Origin: Heliocidaris tuberculata
Taxonomy: Eukaryota; Echinodermata; Echinoidea; Camarodonta; Echinometridae
Direction of reading: 5' to 3'
Assembly: GCA_025618425.1 (NCBI GenBank)
Contig: CM046838.1
Coordinates: forward strand, 15,119,629-15,183,628
Length of the DNA: 64,000 bases
Shown here: positions 10,383 through 20,264 of the stretch, piece by piece
Numbering within the stretch: position 1 is the first letter of the stretch
Layout of the letters: the number at the start of each line of letters is the position of its first letter
Notes under the pieces: generated by a model
What the model was told of the DNA's origin: nothing
Seen by the model: only the letters and a program-made list of their open reading frames with translations
Database searches by the model: none
Translations under genes and position numbers: made by a program

Positions 10383-13300
10383 ATGGCTTCCATACTGTAC
10401 ATATCTTCAATGTACAAGTACTCTATTGAGAAGCTGTGGACACATGCCAGAGCATTTTCATCGTGTCTGGCCCTGATAATCTTGTTCCTCTTGTGTGTAT
10501 TGTCTAACAAATCTATTCATCCTATAGTGTCAATGAATAGGAACACAATGGGATTCACAAGATCTGAACTTTTTGAACTGAATAGTGATTTTAAGCTGCC
10601 TCCTGATGTATGGACACATATCAATGAATTGGGCCTCAACAAGAAACCATGTACACGTCGTGGTACAAGAAGTGGCCGGAGAAAGAGAAAGGATAGAGTT
10701 TCTTTTACAGTCCAGCCCAGCAGTCTTCATGGGGCTCCACCTAGACCCGCATCCTTGAAAACATTCCTATGGAATGCCCAGTCAATCTGCAACAAAACCA
10801 TTTTGGCATGCGATCAAATTCTTGAAAAAGATGTTGAAATGGCATTCATAACCGAAACATGGATGAGGGACGGTGACAGTGTTATCCTTGGTGAGATTTG
10901 TCCTCCTGGTTTTTCCGTTCTCAGTGTCCCACGTGAAACTGATGGCCGTGGTGGAGGGATCGCTGCTATCTACAGAAGTAACTGGAATCTTAAGAACATT
11001 TCCGAAAACCTTCCAGAAGCAAGTTCTTTTGAATTCGCTCTTTTCTCTACCGTTCACGTGAACTTTTTGGTGATCTACAGACCTCCTTCTGCATCAATCA
11101 CATCTGCAACCTTTCTGGAGGAATTTGAAGAAGTACTCAGCTGTGCTAATTTGCTGTCAAATAGACTTGTGGTTATGGGAGATTTTAACTTTCATATGGA
11201 CTGTCCTTGTAAGGCAGAGGTGAAAAATCTCAACTCTTTGCTCACTTCATTGAACTACAAGCAGCTTGTGCAAGGACCTACTCATCGTCTTGGGCACACC
11301 CTGGACCTGATCATTGTCAAGGACATTGCCCCTATCATTCAATCATGCTTTGTGGATCAGACTCCTCATTCAGATCACTTCATGATATGCTTCGAGCTTG
11401 ATCTACACATAGTCCGGTCACCCCCATCTAGGGAGGTGCACGTTCAACGAAAGTATAAAGCAATTAATCATGAAAAGTTCTCTCGGGATCTTCTCACTAA
11501 AGTGAACGCCATCGTGGAATCCTTTGATCCTGTTGACTCTGACTTAAATAACTTAGTCCTCCAGTACAATGCAGCTTGTCTGGAAGTCCTGGATGCTCAT
11601 GCCCCCGCGACTACAAGGACATTTCCTGTTCGTGTCAAGCCGAACTGGTACACAGATGAGGTGATCGCCGCCCGACGTGCCCGTCGACGTGCTGAGAGAC
11701 GCTGGCGCAAGACGAAGTCAGAGGTCGATCGCAGGCTGTACATTGAATGTCAACGGAATGTCTGTGATATCATTGCATCTGCTAAGAAAGACTATTATGG
11801 TAGCAGATTTTCATCATGCAATACTAGAGACATGTATAAGACTGTTAATGAATTACTCAATGTCAGTAGTAATGTTCTTCCTGAATGCAAAGTTTCTTCT
11901 GATCTTGCAGAAGATTTCTCTAGGCATTTTGTCAATAAGGTAGTTAAGATAAGGGAGGATATTGAGAGTACCATTCCAAATGGATCTAGGTTGTCAAGTG
12001 TAACTGCAAGTGACCCTGATTGTTCATTCACTCAGTTTGATCCTATTAGTGAAAGTGTCTTGAAAAGTATGATTTCAAAATGTTCCTCAAACTCTTGTTC
12101 CTTGGATCCCATGCCTACTTGGCTGGTTAAGAGACATTTGACAGTTCTTCTTCCTGTACTGTTACGCATTGTAAATATATCTTTATCAACAGGAATGTTT
12201 CCAGAAGCACTTAGATCTTCTGTTATTACACCGATACTGAAGAAATCTTCTCTGAACTGAGCTGATTTCAACAGTTATAGACCTGTTTCTAATATACCTT
12301 TCCTAGGTAAGCTAATCGAAAAGGTAGTTTCTAAGCAGGTATCTGATTTTGTCAACCGGAATGACTTGCTTGATCCCATGCAGTCAGCGTATAGAGAGTC
12401 ACATAGTACCGAGACTGCACTTCTTTCTCTGCAGAATAATGTGCTTTGTGCTATCGATAACAGGCAAGCTGTATTCTTGTTAATGCTTGACCTTTCATCT
12501 GCCTTTGATACAGTTGACCATACCATTCTTTCACTTAGGTTAGCTGAGGACTTTGGCCTAGGCGATAAAGTTCTATCCTGGTTTCGATCGTATCTTAGTA
12601 ACAGGTCTAGTAGGGTTCAAGTCAAGGGATCTTTCTCAAGTGATCAATATCTGAAATTTGGGATACCACAAGGGTCCATTATTGGGCCGCAGTTGTTTAC
12701 TTACTACATTCGTTGTATAGGAAACATCATAACTCAGCATTCAATTCAATATCATGTATACGCGGATGATATTCAGTTGTTTACCATATTTGATCCTACC
12801 AAGCCAGGGGATGCAGCATGTGCATATTTCCGTCTCTCCAAGTGCCTAGAAGACTTACAATCGTGGCTTATCATGAATAAGTTGAAGTTAAATTCTACCA
12901 AAACAGAGTTTTTCATTGCGGCGTCACAAAGCCATTTGACTCGTCTCAATAACCTTTCCTTTTCCATTGGTGATCAGAACATTCCAATTTCCTCCACGAT
13001 AAGAAACCTTGGTGTTGTGTTTGATGGGGAGATGAAAATGTCTGATCATGTCACCCAATTATGTCGCTCCCTAAATTGGCAAGTATACAACTTAAATCGC
13101 ATCAGAAGGTACTTGGATCAAGAGACGTGTCACAATGTTGTTAGAGCACTTCTGCTCTCCAGGCTTGACTATGGTGGGTGTTTGCTCGGGGGTATTAGTA
13201 AGCAGGACCTGGGCAGACTTCAACGTCTCCAAAACAAATGCGCTCGACTTATCTGTCAAAAACCGAAATGGTCCCATGCTACTCCATTGTTGCACGAATT

Positions 13301-13607
13301 GCACTGGCTCCCAGTTGCTGATAGAATACAATACCGAATACTCGTTCAAACTTTCAAATCTATGGCAACTACACTTCCTGTATACATCTCCTCACTCTTT
13401 CAGCAACATAGAACGTCATATTCTCTAAGATCTGCATCAGCTCCTTCTTTTGTCATTCCCAAATCCCATAAACAAGCTGGCTTTAAATCCTTTCAGTCCC
13501 TAGCCCCACGTCTCTGGAACAATCTCCCATCATTTTTAAGAAACAGTGCTTCATTAGACATCTTCAAAAAACACCTGAAAACTTACTTGTTCAACTCTGT
13601 CAATTAG
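10383..13607 (+). pseudogene. LINE endonuclease-reverse transcriptase, one in-frame stop
   Basis: The first ATG of the frame is at 10383; residue numbers below use it. The endonuclease shows WNAQS (about 130), the catalytic TETW (157-160), YRPP, GDFN (266-269), the HTLDLI block and SDH (330-332). A TGA at 12258-12260, in the linker just before the NSYRPVSN block of the reverse transcriptase, is the only break. The frame continues in phase with LDLSSAFDTVDH, the GIPQGS box, the catalytic YADD and a C-terminal WNNLPSF region ending at 13607. A single nonsense change and intact motifs suggest a young copy. Upstream residues 1-120 are basic and of unknown role. It could still support other elements only if the stop were bypassed. 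Confidence 0.9.
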
Positions 13608-13683
13608 ACTGATTGACAAGCGCCTTGTATCCTATGGGAAAGGCGCTATATAAATCCAAGTATTATTATTATTATTATTATTC
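10383..13683 (+). mobile_element. CR1/L2-group non-LTR retrotransposon (LINE), nearly full length
   Basis: One long + strand frame with an APE-type endonuclease followed by a reverse transcriptase runs to 13607. The 3' end is GGCGCTATATAAATCC, then an ATT microsatellite at about 13663-13682. That tail type is known from L2/CR1-like LINEs and their dependent SINEs. The 5' limit is uncertain and no target duplication was found, as is usual for this group. One in-frame stop breaks the coding region. Confidence 0.9.
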
Positions 13684-13699
13684 ATATAAATGTTTTCCT

Positions 13700-13923
13700 C
13701 AATATTTGGTAATTTAACAGGGTAACTTGTTAAAATATGAGAAAATGTTTTTTTAACAGTGTGTTATGTCGGGCGATTGTAAACATAATATGCTGATTTC
13801 CGGTAAACCAACAAACTTGCTGTTGTTTTACAGGGGGGGGGGGATGTAAAATTGAAATAACGACAGTAACTTGTAATTTCAAGGGCCAGAAAACCTGTAG
13901 TTTTACAGTTATTTTGTACAGTG
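13700..13923. mobile_element. TA-flanked MITE, CACTGTAA family (copy C, partial)
   Basis: Matches the right 220 bp of copy B (TAACAGGGTAACTTG, TGCTGATTTCCGG, CAACAAACTTGCTGTTG) and ends ACAGTG followed by TA at 13924-13925. The left half is missing. A G run at 13834-13843 lies within it. It sits between the two LINEs. Confidence 0.75.
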
Positions 13924-13925
13924 TA

Positions 13926-14171
13926 TCTTGATTGCTTATCAGCTGAATTTGTTAACGCATTGAGCACACAAACTTGCTCACAAATCAAATTTGCTCACTT
14001 GAACATTCATAGCTTGGTTTATAAAATTGATGAGCTAAAAATATTACTTCATAATGAACCTTTTGATGTAATATGTTTGAACGAGACATTGTGTGATTCA
14101 TCAATACCAGACTCTGAATTAAACATAGATGGGTTTGTTTTACTTCGTCAGGACCGAAATAGACGTGGTGG
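13926..14171 (+). pseudogene. older LINE, endonuclease N-terminal part
   Basis: Encodes the start of an APE-type endonuclease: LNIHSLVYKIDELK, the catalytic-type LNET and a GFVLLRQDRNRRGG block. The frame stops where the inserted element begins at 14172 and resumes at 15647. Confidence 0.85.
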
Positions 14172-15646
14172 CAGGGGCGAATCTAGCTTTTTTCCAAGGG
14201 GGGGTTTGAGGGGCTGAGCTGGGTATTGCGAGGGAGCGTAGCGACCGAGCCCGAGCGAGCGAAGCGAGCGAGGGGGGAGGGTGTGGGAGGGGGGTAGAGA
14301 GTTTTTTCATTTTTAGGGTTGCCAGCTTGCGATTTTAAGCATACTTGCATGCTCTATTTTTTCTCTTTTTTGCCCAAATAATTGGGAGGGGGACTACAGC
14401 CCCATCCCCCCCCCCCCCCGGCCCTGGCTCCGCGGTCCCTGGGTTTGTCCCAACGGCGATGCAGAGCATCATCCACAAGGCGCGAAACGGCGATGTCTGT
14501 GAGCCGCGTAGCGTCGCGCCGATGTTTGGTTTGTTTGTTTGTTTGTTTGTTTTTTGTTTTTTTGCTATTTGAACCCCTGTAAGTGATGTTTTCCTGGCAT
14601 CTACTAACGCAATGGAGACCATAAAAATCAGTCCATAATAACGTCTTTTTAGATCAAGTAACAGTTTAATACACAGTTATATCCAGAGTTATCGTGTGTT
14701 TGGTTATCAGCTTAATAAGTAGATGAGTTGAATAATATTATATCTTCTCACAATATTTGCACTTGAAATTTTCCTCTCCATGTGTGTGTCATTTCTTTTT
14801 GGTCTGATTCTAACCACATGTTTAAAAGTCAAGATACTAAAGAAAAGTAACTGGGAATATAAGAAAGATTCGTGATAAAAAGGTAGATTTATGACAGTGT
14901 AACATTATGTTGACTTGTATAGTACCACAAATCTTAGGTATAGGTAACCTCTATGATGTAAATGATTATACTGGCCATGCCAGTGAAGTAGAAATTAAAA
15001 TTAAGTTCAACTAAATGTTGCTTATTCAGCCAATTGAAGGTCACGATGTAACTTTCGTGATGTAACCGTAAACGTACGTTATCATACGTAAAAAATGTGT
15101 GTAGGATATACGTAACAACTATCCAAATTGGTAGCAAACTTAAATTTACACCGTATATATGAGGTTCTGGGTGAGCTTAGCAATCATTTTTAAGGCCAAA
15201 ATTGTATTCAAACAACGTTAATGTAACATACGTTACCAATTTGAAACATACATTATGGCCAAATCACATATCGTTAAAAATCGTTAACAGACGCGAATTT
15301 TATGCGCAGTAGAGCTATAATTTCACATCTTTTCTCAATTAATGTGTTAATGAAAGTATTATCGATGAGTGATATAAAACAACTAAGCTATTGGCTACTA
15401 TTCTATCACAATGATATGTGCATAGAAAAAGTAACACATGTTCACTTGGTAGTCGGGGGGGGGGGGTTAAAACCTATTGCCCGAGGCTGAGCCTGAGACA
15501 GAGTGCTATATAGGAACATATTGTGTGAGTCTGGACATATTATGGTGGCGTTTTCCTATGCACATTAAATGTTTACTTGGCAGCCCAATGGGGGGGGGGG
15601 GGTTTAAACCCCCTAACCCCCCCCCCCCCCCGTAGATCCGCCACTG
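14172..15646. mobile_element. G/C-tract TIR element inserted in the LINE endonuclease
   Basis: Left end CAGGGGCGAATCTAG and right end CTAGATCCGCCACTG-like (GTAGATCCGCCACTG) are inverted relatives. GGTGG flanks both sides, and removing the insert rejoins the LINE frame across a GGT-GGA-GAT context. It is 1475 bp with several G or C runs (14406-14420, 15455-15467, 15590-15602, 15618-15631) and a GCGAGCGAAGCGAGCGAG palindromic patch at 14250. No transposase was found. Ends of the CAGNGGCGGATC type recur at 23837-24270. Confidence 0.7.
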
Positions 15647-15885
15647 GGTGGAGATATTGCTGTTTACATATCCTATAAATTTGATTTCAAGTTAAGAAAT
15701 GATTTGAATAGCTATGATCTGCAATGCTTATGGCTTGAGCTCTATTATCCTCACAAACCTCCTATGTCAGTAGGATCAATTATTTATAGACCACCAAATT
15801 CGACATCAGATTATTTTGAGAAGCTTGATTTATGCCTAGCAAGGGCGATTGTAGATAATATTAGTTGTACGCTATTAGGTGAGAT
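15647..15885 (+). pseudogene. older LINE, endonuclease middle part
   Basis: Continues the endonuclease with GDIAVYISYKFD, the WLEL strand and the YRPPNSTSDYF block. It breaks at LLG, where a GDFN motif is expected. A reverse-complement copy of downstream LINE sequence begins at that point. Confidence 0.8.
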
Positions 15886-16275
15886 AAAAAATCATCGACA
15901 ATGAGGTTTTTAAAGGAGCGAAACTTAGTAGACTCGCCCTCAGTTAATGTTCGGATATCGTTATTGAAATCTCTCACAGTGCACACTAGATAAGAGATGC
16001 CAATGCAGACAAATTAAATTCTTGCTTGAATTGTTTGGTTTCAAGCAATTGGTTGAGCTACCTACTCGTATCACGCAGAGTACATGTTCAGTTATTGATT
16101 TAGTTTTTGTCTCTGATCCCGAGTTCTACTCAGAGACTGGCGTGTTTAAAACTAGTATCAGTGATCATTATCTAGTGTGCACTGTGAGAGATTTCAATAA
16201 CGATATCCGAACATTAACTGAGGGCGAGTCTACTAAGTTTCGCTCCTTTAAAAACCTCATTGTCGATGATTTTTT
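15886..16275. repeat. 108-bp perfect inverted repeat inside the LINE
   Basis: Bases 15886-15993 are the exact reverse complement of 16168-16275, as far as I can read, separated by 174 bp. The right arm is normal LINE coding sequence. The left arm replaces the expected GDFN-coding part, so it is the secondary copy. Confidence 0.85.
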
Positions 16276-16379
16276 ATCTGACTTACAAAAGGTACCATGG
16301 CGAACATGCTTCAATACAGACGATATTGACATCGCATGGGAAACATGGCTTGTTTTCTTTATGAATATTGTTATGCTAA
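15994..16379 (+). pseudogene. older LINE, endonuclease C-terminal part
   Basis: Encodes DANADKLNS, then (after a frame change near 16025) LFGFKQLVELPTRIT, CSVIDLVFVSD and the catalytic-type SDHYLV. It runs into the linker up to the Harbinger terminus at 16380. Confidence 0.8.
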
Positions 16380-16419
16380 GTTCACACCGACGCCGAATTG
16401 ATGGCGAATTAAATCGGCG

Positions 16420-16955
16420 AGCAAAGCAGCGGCAAAGCGTAACAAAGCTTAATGAAAGCGTAAAGACCGTAATAGAGCGTGAGAAAGCTTTGAGCAATTC
16501 GGGACATTCGGCAAGAGCGCCAAAAATTTTTAAACTGTTTAAAAATTTGAGGCGATCTGTCACGAATTGCGTAAAGCGGGGAGAGCGTATTAAAGCTTAT
16601 CAAAGCGTCACAAAGCTTATCAAAGTTTTGCTCAAAGCGTAGGAAAGCTTAACAGAGTTTAACAGAGCTTGGTTCAAAGCGGTGACCCCACTTTGTACGC
16701 TCTGTCACCAATTGACACGCTTTGTTAAGATGTCTCAAGATTTGATAAGATCTGGCATCAAAACCTGACACGCTTTCCCACGCTTTCACCGAGGATTGAC
16801 ACGTTTTCCCACGCTTTCACCAAGGATTGACACGATTTTCCACGCTTTCATCAAGGATTGACACGCTTTGTTAGGCTCTGTCACGCTTTGTTACGATTGG
16901 CAAGCTCTTTCACGCTCTCTCACGCTCTCCCACGACACACACGCTCTGTCACCAT
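16420..16955. repeat. Harbinger left subterminal array
   Basis: Dozens of short words AAAGCGT, AAAGCTT and, further in, their complements ACGCTTT and CACGCTTTCACC at irregular 10-25-bp spacing. The array switches orientation near 16700. The opposite end carries a matching array at 19915-20175. Confidence 0.8.
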
Positions 16956-16958
16956 CCC

Positions 16959-16966
16959 TATAAATA
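16959..16966 (+). promoter_or_regulatory. TATA box for the second Harbinger frame
   Basis: TATAAATA lies 90 bp upstream of the ATG at 17056. With the usual spacing, transcription would start near 16990 and give a leader of about 65 nt. Confidence 0.5.
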
Positions 16967-17055
16967 CCGCTGGGACTCGAGTTCTTCTAATTCCAATTGT
17001 CCCAGTGAAAGAAGTTCTAAATCTGGTGAACCCTAAATCTACTATAAAGTAAAAT

Positions 17056-17160
17056 ATGGGACCCAAGAGAGGTCGAGACACAACCAGGAAGAACCAGAGA
17101 GGGGGACGCAGAGGCCATGTCGTTGAGATTCATTATTTTGAAAAAAATTGTAAAAACTGA
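17056..17160 (+). pseudogene. truncated second Harbinger protein (N-terminus only)
   Basis: Thirty-four codons starting MGPKRGRDTTRKNQRG, rich in Arg and Gly, then a stop in AT-rich sequence. Harbinger elements usually carry a second DNA-binding Myb-like gene facing the transposase. The position and basic character fit the start of such a gene with the rest deleted. No Myb domain is visible, so the assignment is inference. The sequence after it up to 18300 is AT-rich and non-coding. Confidence 0.4.
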
Positions 17161-17390
17161 TAAATATTTTGTTTTGTTAAGTTTGATGCTTTTTGTACAT
17201 AGTGATAACATGTTCCATTTAATAGTAAAAGAGAATATGTTAAATTTAAAAAAAATGCATTTTATTATAAAATGTAATAAAAAAAAAAATAGAAGATATT
17301 AAACTAAAATTATGTGAACAATACAAAATACACACAAATCCCCCAACCAAAAAAAAAAAGAAAAGAAATAAAACAAAAGAAATAAAAATA

Positions 17391-17794
17391 CAGAGTGTCC
17401 TATAAAAAAACGCCCGTCACACTTCCGGTCCGAAATGGGCAACAATTTTGATATCATTGGAAAGAGCAACATTTTATAAGTAACTGACCAAAACATCACG
17501 AAATATAATTTGGTAGTTTTTATTTTATTACACTTTTTGCAAAGGGATGCAAGCAGTAAAATCATGTACTTTTGATAATTTGCCCATAGGCCCTACAGTT
17601 AAGGATTTGTTCAGCCTGATTTTTACCGCTTACAGACCTTTGCAAGAAGTATTATAACACAAAAACTACTGAATGTGATTTTGGGATTTTTGGATCAGTT
17701 ACTAAATGAAGAGTTGGTCTCTTCAATGGTACAAAAAATACTGCCCATAAACGACCGGAAGTGTACCGGGCGTTTTTTTTTATGGGACACCCTG
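17391..17794. mobile_element. TA-flanked MITE inside the Harbinger element
   Basis: Ends CAGAGTGTCCTATAAAAAAA and TTTATGGGACACCCTG continue inward as ACGCCCG and CGGGCGT, then CACTTCCGG and CCGGAAGTG. TA flanks both sides. It is 404 bp without coding capacity, and the type resembles mariner-like MITEs. It must be younger than the Harbinger insertion. Confidence 0.85.
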
Positions 17795-18003
17795 TATAAA
17801 ACATAATAAAATAGAAAAGGCAATAGAATAAAAAAAAATAAATAGAAAAACTCTGTGGAAAACTTAGTATTCTGAGTTTTTCACAAAGTTTTTTTCTATT
17901 TATTTTTTTATTATATTTCATTTTTAAATTTTATAATGTTTTATGTTTTATTTCCTTTGTTTTATTTTCTTTGTTACAATAAGGGTTATTTATCTCACAT
18001 ATA

Positions 18004-18050
18004 AAATTGATTTTCTTACTAATTTTTTTAATTAGTAAGAAAATCAATTT
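18004..18050. repeat. 20-bp-stem hairpin
   Basis: AAATTGATTTTCTTACTAAT at 18004-18023 is exactly complementary to 18031-18050, with a 7-base loop. It lies in the AT-rich interior of the Harbinger element, downstream of the transposase gene, and has no T tract typical of a terminator. Confidence 0.8.
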
Positions 18051-18440
18051 GTAATAATAATTTGTAATAATCAATTTAACAAAAAATTGCGTATTTTAAA
18101 GATCTTTTATCGCACATATCTAAATTTCAAATTCTACAACTTGATTTCTTTAAATTTTCACTCCTGATTTACAATAGTAGTATTATCTGATTTTTCATGG
18201 GGAAAAAATTAATAAAGTCTGTATTTATATTATTTACAAGCAGATGAAATACATAACAACAACAATAACATCAATAATAATAATAACATCTTCACAAGTA
18301 CACATAATACAAAAATTATTTCAAACTTATATTAAAAATAAACAAAGTGTGCATATGGGAGAATGTTCTTATTTCCAGACACACAAGTCTTTATCTTCAT
18401 CATCTGCTTCTGACGATATCTGAGCCACTCCTTTCTTAAC

Positions 18441-19754
18441 TCAATCAGGAAGTACCACCCCAGCCATTCTTTGTTGCCAGTCAACAGCACCCACTGGAGA
18501 GACGAAGTATTCTCTGAGATGATCTCTCTGATGTCTGGCATCCACAGTGGCGAGGTTCCCCCTTGCAGGTGGTTGCGGAACATCTTCCCAGTGAGGTCCA
18601 TCTCTCCAGGCCCCTGGTTCGAAGTTGTGCTCTTCATCTTCGTGGTCCACCTCATTGGCTGCCAGCGCCACCCTCTTCCTCAGCAGTTTGTGGAGCACCA
18701 CAGCAGTCTCCACCAAATCTCTAACGTTATCTACCTTCTGTTCCAGTGTTCCCAACAGGCACCGGAACCTGTTGGCCAAGATGCCAAAGGCATTCTCCAC
18801 CACTCTTCTCCCCCTTGAGATCCTGTAGTTGCAGATCCTCTGTTCATCTGTCATCCCTCTTCTACTGTATGGCTTCATCATGTAGCTCTTCAGGGCAAAA
18901 GCATCGTCACACAGGATGAAGTAGGGAATATCAGGCTGATTTTCTCCAGGGAGAGGGCATGGTGGGGGCAGCCCTATGGACCCATCTTCTAGGCATTCGA
19001 AGAGCTCAGAGTCTGTGAATATCTGGGAGTCAGACATGTGTCCTTTACCTCCCAGCTCAATCCAGATGAACTTGTACTCTGCATCTACCAATGCCAGCAG
19101 TGGTATGGAGAAGAACCCCTTGTAGTTGTGGTAGAGACTGCCTGTGTTTGCTGGCTTCTTAATGGCTATGTGCTTTCCATCCAAGGCACCAATTGCATGG
19201 GGGACATTCCATCTCTGTTCAAACTGCTGGGCAAGGGTGCTCCATGCTTCAGGGGTGGTAGGTATGTTGAAGACCTCATCTTTATACGCCTCTACAATGG
19301 CCCTGCACACTTCTGGAATCATCTCTGATATGGTTGAGATACCACATCTGAAACCATATGCCAGTGATCTGTAGTTGTCCCAAGTGGCCAGATGTCTCAA
19401 GGTGATTGCCAGTTTGAGGCCAGCTGACAAAGGGTGCCTGTAGTTAGTCTCTTGCTTCTGGATGACTGGTGCCACTCTCTCCAGGATTTCATCGAACACC
19501 TCAGGGGTCACTCTGGTGAAGTTTCTGAAGGCAACAGGGTCCTCTAATCTCAGTTGTGTGTCCAGGAGGCTAGTGTACTGGCAGTACTGCTGTCTTCTTT
19601 CTTCAGTGAGCCATGGCCTGGTCCAGCAGCTCCTGATGAATGGCCTTCTCCCTCCTGCTGGTAGTTCAACCTCCTCTTGTCTTTGCTGTTCTTCCTCTCT
19701 CTCCTCCGCCTCGAGGGCTAGGATGTAGTTATAGAGCAGGGAGACAAAGGTCAT
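18441..19754 (-). CDS. PIF/Harbinger transposase (HARBI1-like), 437 aa
   Basis: A complete DDE transposase that would cut and move the surrounding element. An acidic helical N-terminus is followed by a helical DNA-binding region (about 45-150) and the nuclease core. The core has D192 in ALDGKH, D284 in LCDDAFAL and E320 in RGRRVVENAFGIL, the usual Harbinger triad. D224 in LVDAEYKF lies between the first two. Length matches the family. The frame has no stop or shift, so the protein may be functional. In the same frame a TAA at 19761-19763 separates this ATG from 30 further codons that begin at 19853. Either the family's longer N-terminus has been broken or initiation here is normal. A Myb-like partner usually needed for Harbinger transposition is missing. 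Confidence 0.92.
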   Translation of the reverse strand: MTFVSLLYNYILALEAEEREEEQQRQEEVELPAGGRRPFIRSCWTRPWLTEERRQQYCQYTSLLDTQLRLEDPVAFRNFTRVTPEVFDEILERVAPVIQKQETNYRHPLSAGLKLAITLRHLATWDNYRSLAYGFRCGISTISEMIPEVCRAIVEAYKDEVFNIPTTPEAWSTLAQQFEQRWNVPHAIGALDGKHIAIKKPANTGSLYHNYKGFFSIPLLALVDAEYKFIWIELGGKGHMSDSQIFTDSELFECLEDGSIGLPPPCPLPGENQPDIPYFILCDDAFALKSYMMKPYSRRGMTDEQRICNYRISRGRRVVENAFGILANRFRCLLGTLEQKVDNVRDLVETAVVLHKLLRKRVALAANEVDHEDEEHNFEPGAWRDGPHWEDVPQPPARGNLATVDARHQRDHLREYFVSPVGAVDWQQRMAGVVLPD

Positions 19755-19760
19755 GTCTAC

Positions 19761-19853
19761 TTAATCATAAGATGGTTCATACTCTGGTACATCTTGAACT
19801 TCCATATCTTGTTCTTCTGCCAAAGATGCAATGATTTCGTGTATCTGCTGCAT
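19761..19853 (-). CDS. upstream 30-codon frame in phase with the transposase
   Basis: Begins MQQIHEIIASLAEEQD and ends SYD-stop, only two codons before the transposase ATG and in the same frame. It may be a former N-terminal extension cut off by a nonsense change, or an upstream ORF. The overlapping TATA position suggests that its first ATG lies outside the mature transcript. Confidence 0.4.
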   Translation of the reverse strand: MQQIHEIIASLAEEQDMEVQDVPEYEPSYD

Positions 19854-19854
19854 C

Positions 19855-19863
19855 TTTATATAT
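19855..19863 (-). promoter_or_regulatory. TATA box for the Harbinger transposase
   Basis: TATATAAAG on the - strand, about 100 bp upstream of the transposase ATG. The expected transcription start would be near 19830, after the first ATG of the short upstream frame. Confidence 0.45.
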
Positions 19864-19914
19864 GCTCTGGATTAGAGGCGGGATGCAATCGGGATCTCGA
19901 AATTTTCCATTGCG

Positions 19915-20175
19915 TAACAGAGCTTAACAGAGCCTATCAATGCACAAGAGAGCTTGATAATCGTATCAGAGCGTTATTTAAAGCGTGATAAGCGCATCAA
20001 AGCTTATCAAAGAGTATTAAAGCATATCAAAGCGTGATTTAAAGCGTAACAAATCCTGATCGATCGGCATCAAAGCGTGAGAAGCCGTAGCGATTCGGGA
20101 AATAATTTGTCGCCCAAAGCGGGAACGAACTTCGTATCAGAGCGTATCAGAGCTTATCAGAGCATAACATATCTG
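19915..20175. repeat. Harbinger right subterminal array
   Basis: Irregular copies of AGAGCTT, AAAGCGT and ATCAGAGCGT, counterpart of the left-end array. The element ends 90 bp further on. Confidence 0.75.
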
Positions 20176-20264
20176 AGGAGATCGTGAGATTTTTTGAAAA
20201 GTAAACAAAAATGACGCCGAATTGATCGCCGATTTAAAGCGCGACATTCGGCGTCGGTGTGAAC

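Larger units (their letters stand above)
16380..20264. mobile_element. PIF/Harbinger DNA transposon, about 3.9 kb
   Basis: Perfect 19-bp terminal inverted repeats GTTCACACCGACGCCGAAT and ATTCGGCGTCGGTGTGAAC bound the element. Subterminal regions (16420-16960 and about 19915-20175) are packed with AAAGCGT/ACGCTTT-type words, probably transposase binding sites. It encodes an apparently intact transposase on the - strand and has the start of a second short frame on the + strand. I could not settle the target duplication: the flanking triplets do not read as an exact TWA repeat. A TA-flanked MITE sits inside at 17391-17794. Confidence 0.88.

Noticed and set aside
14335..14622. Proline-rich frames over the C run
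   Set aside because: Produced by homopolymer C inside a transposon insert.
18471..19728. Several + strand frames opposite the transposase
   Set aside because: They are shadows of the - strand Harbinger transposase.
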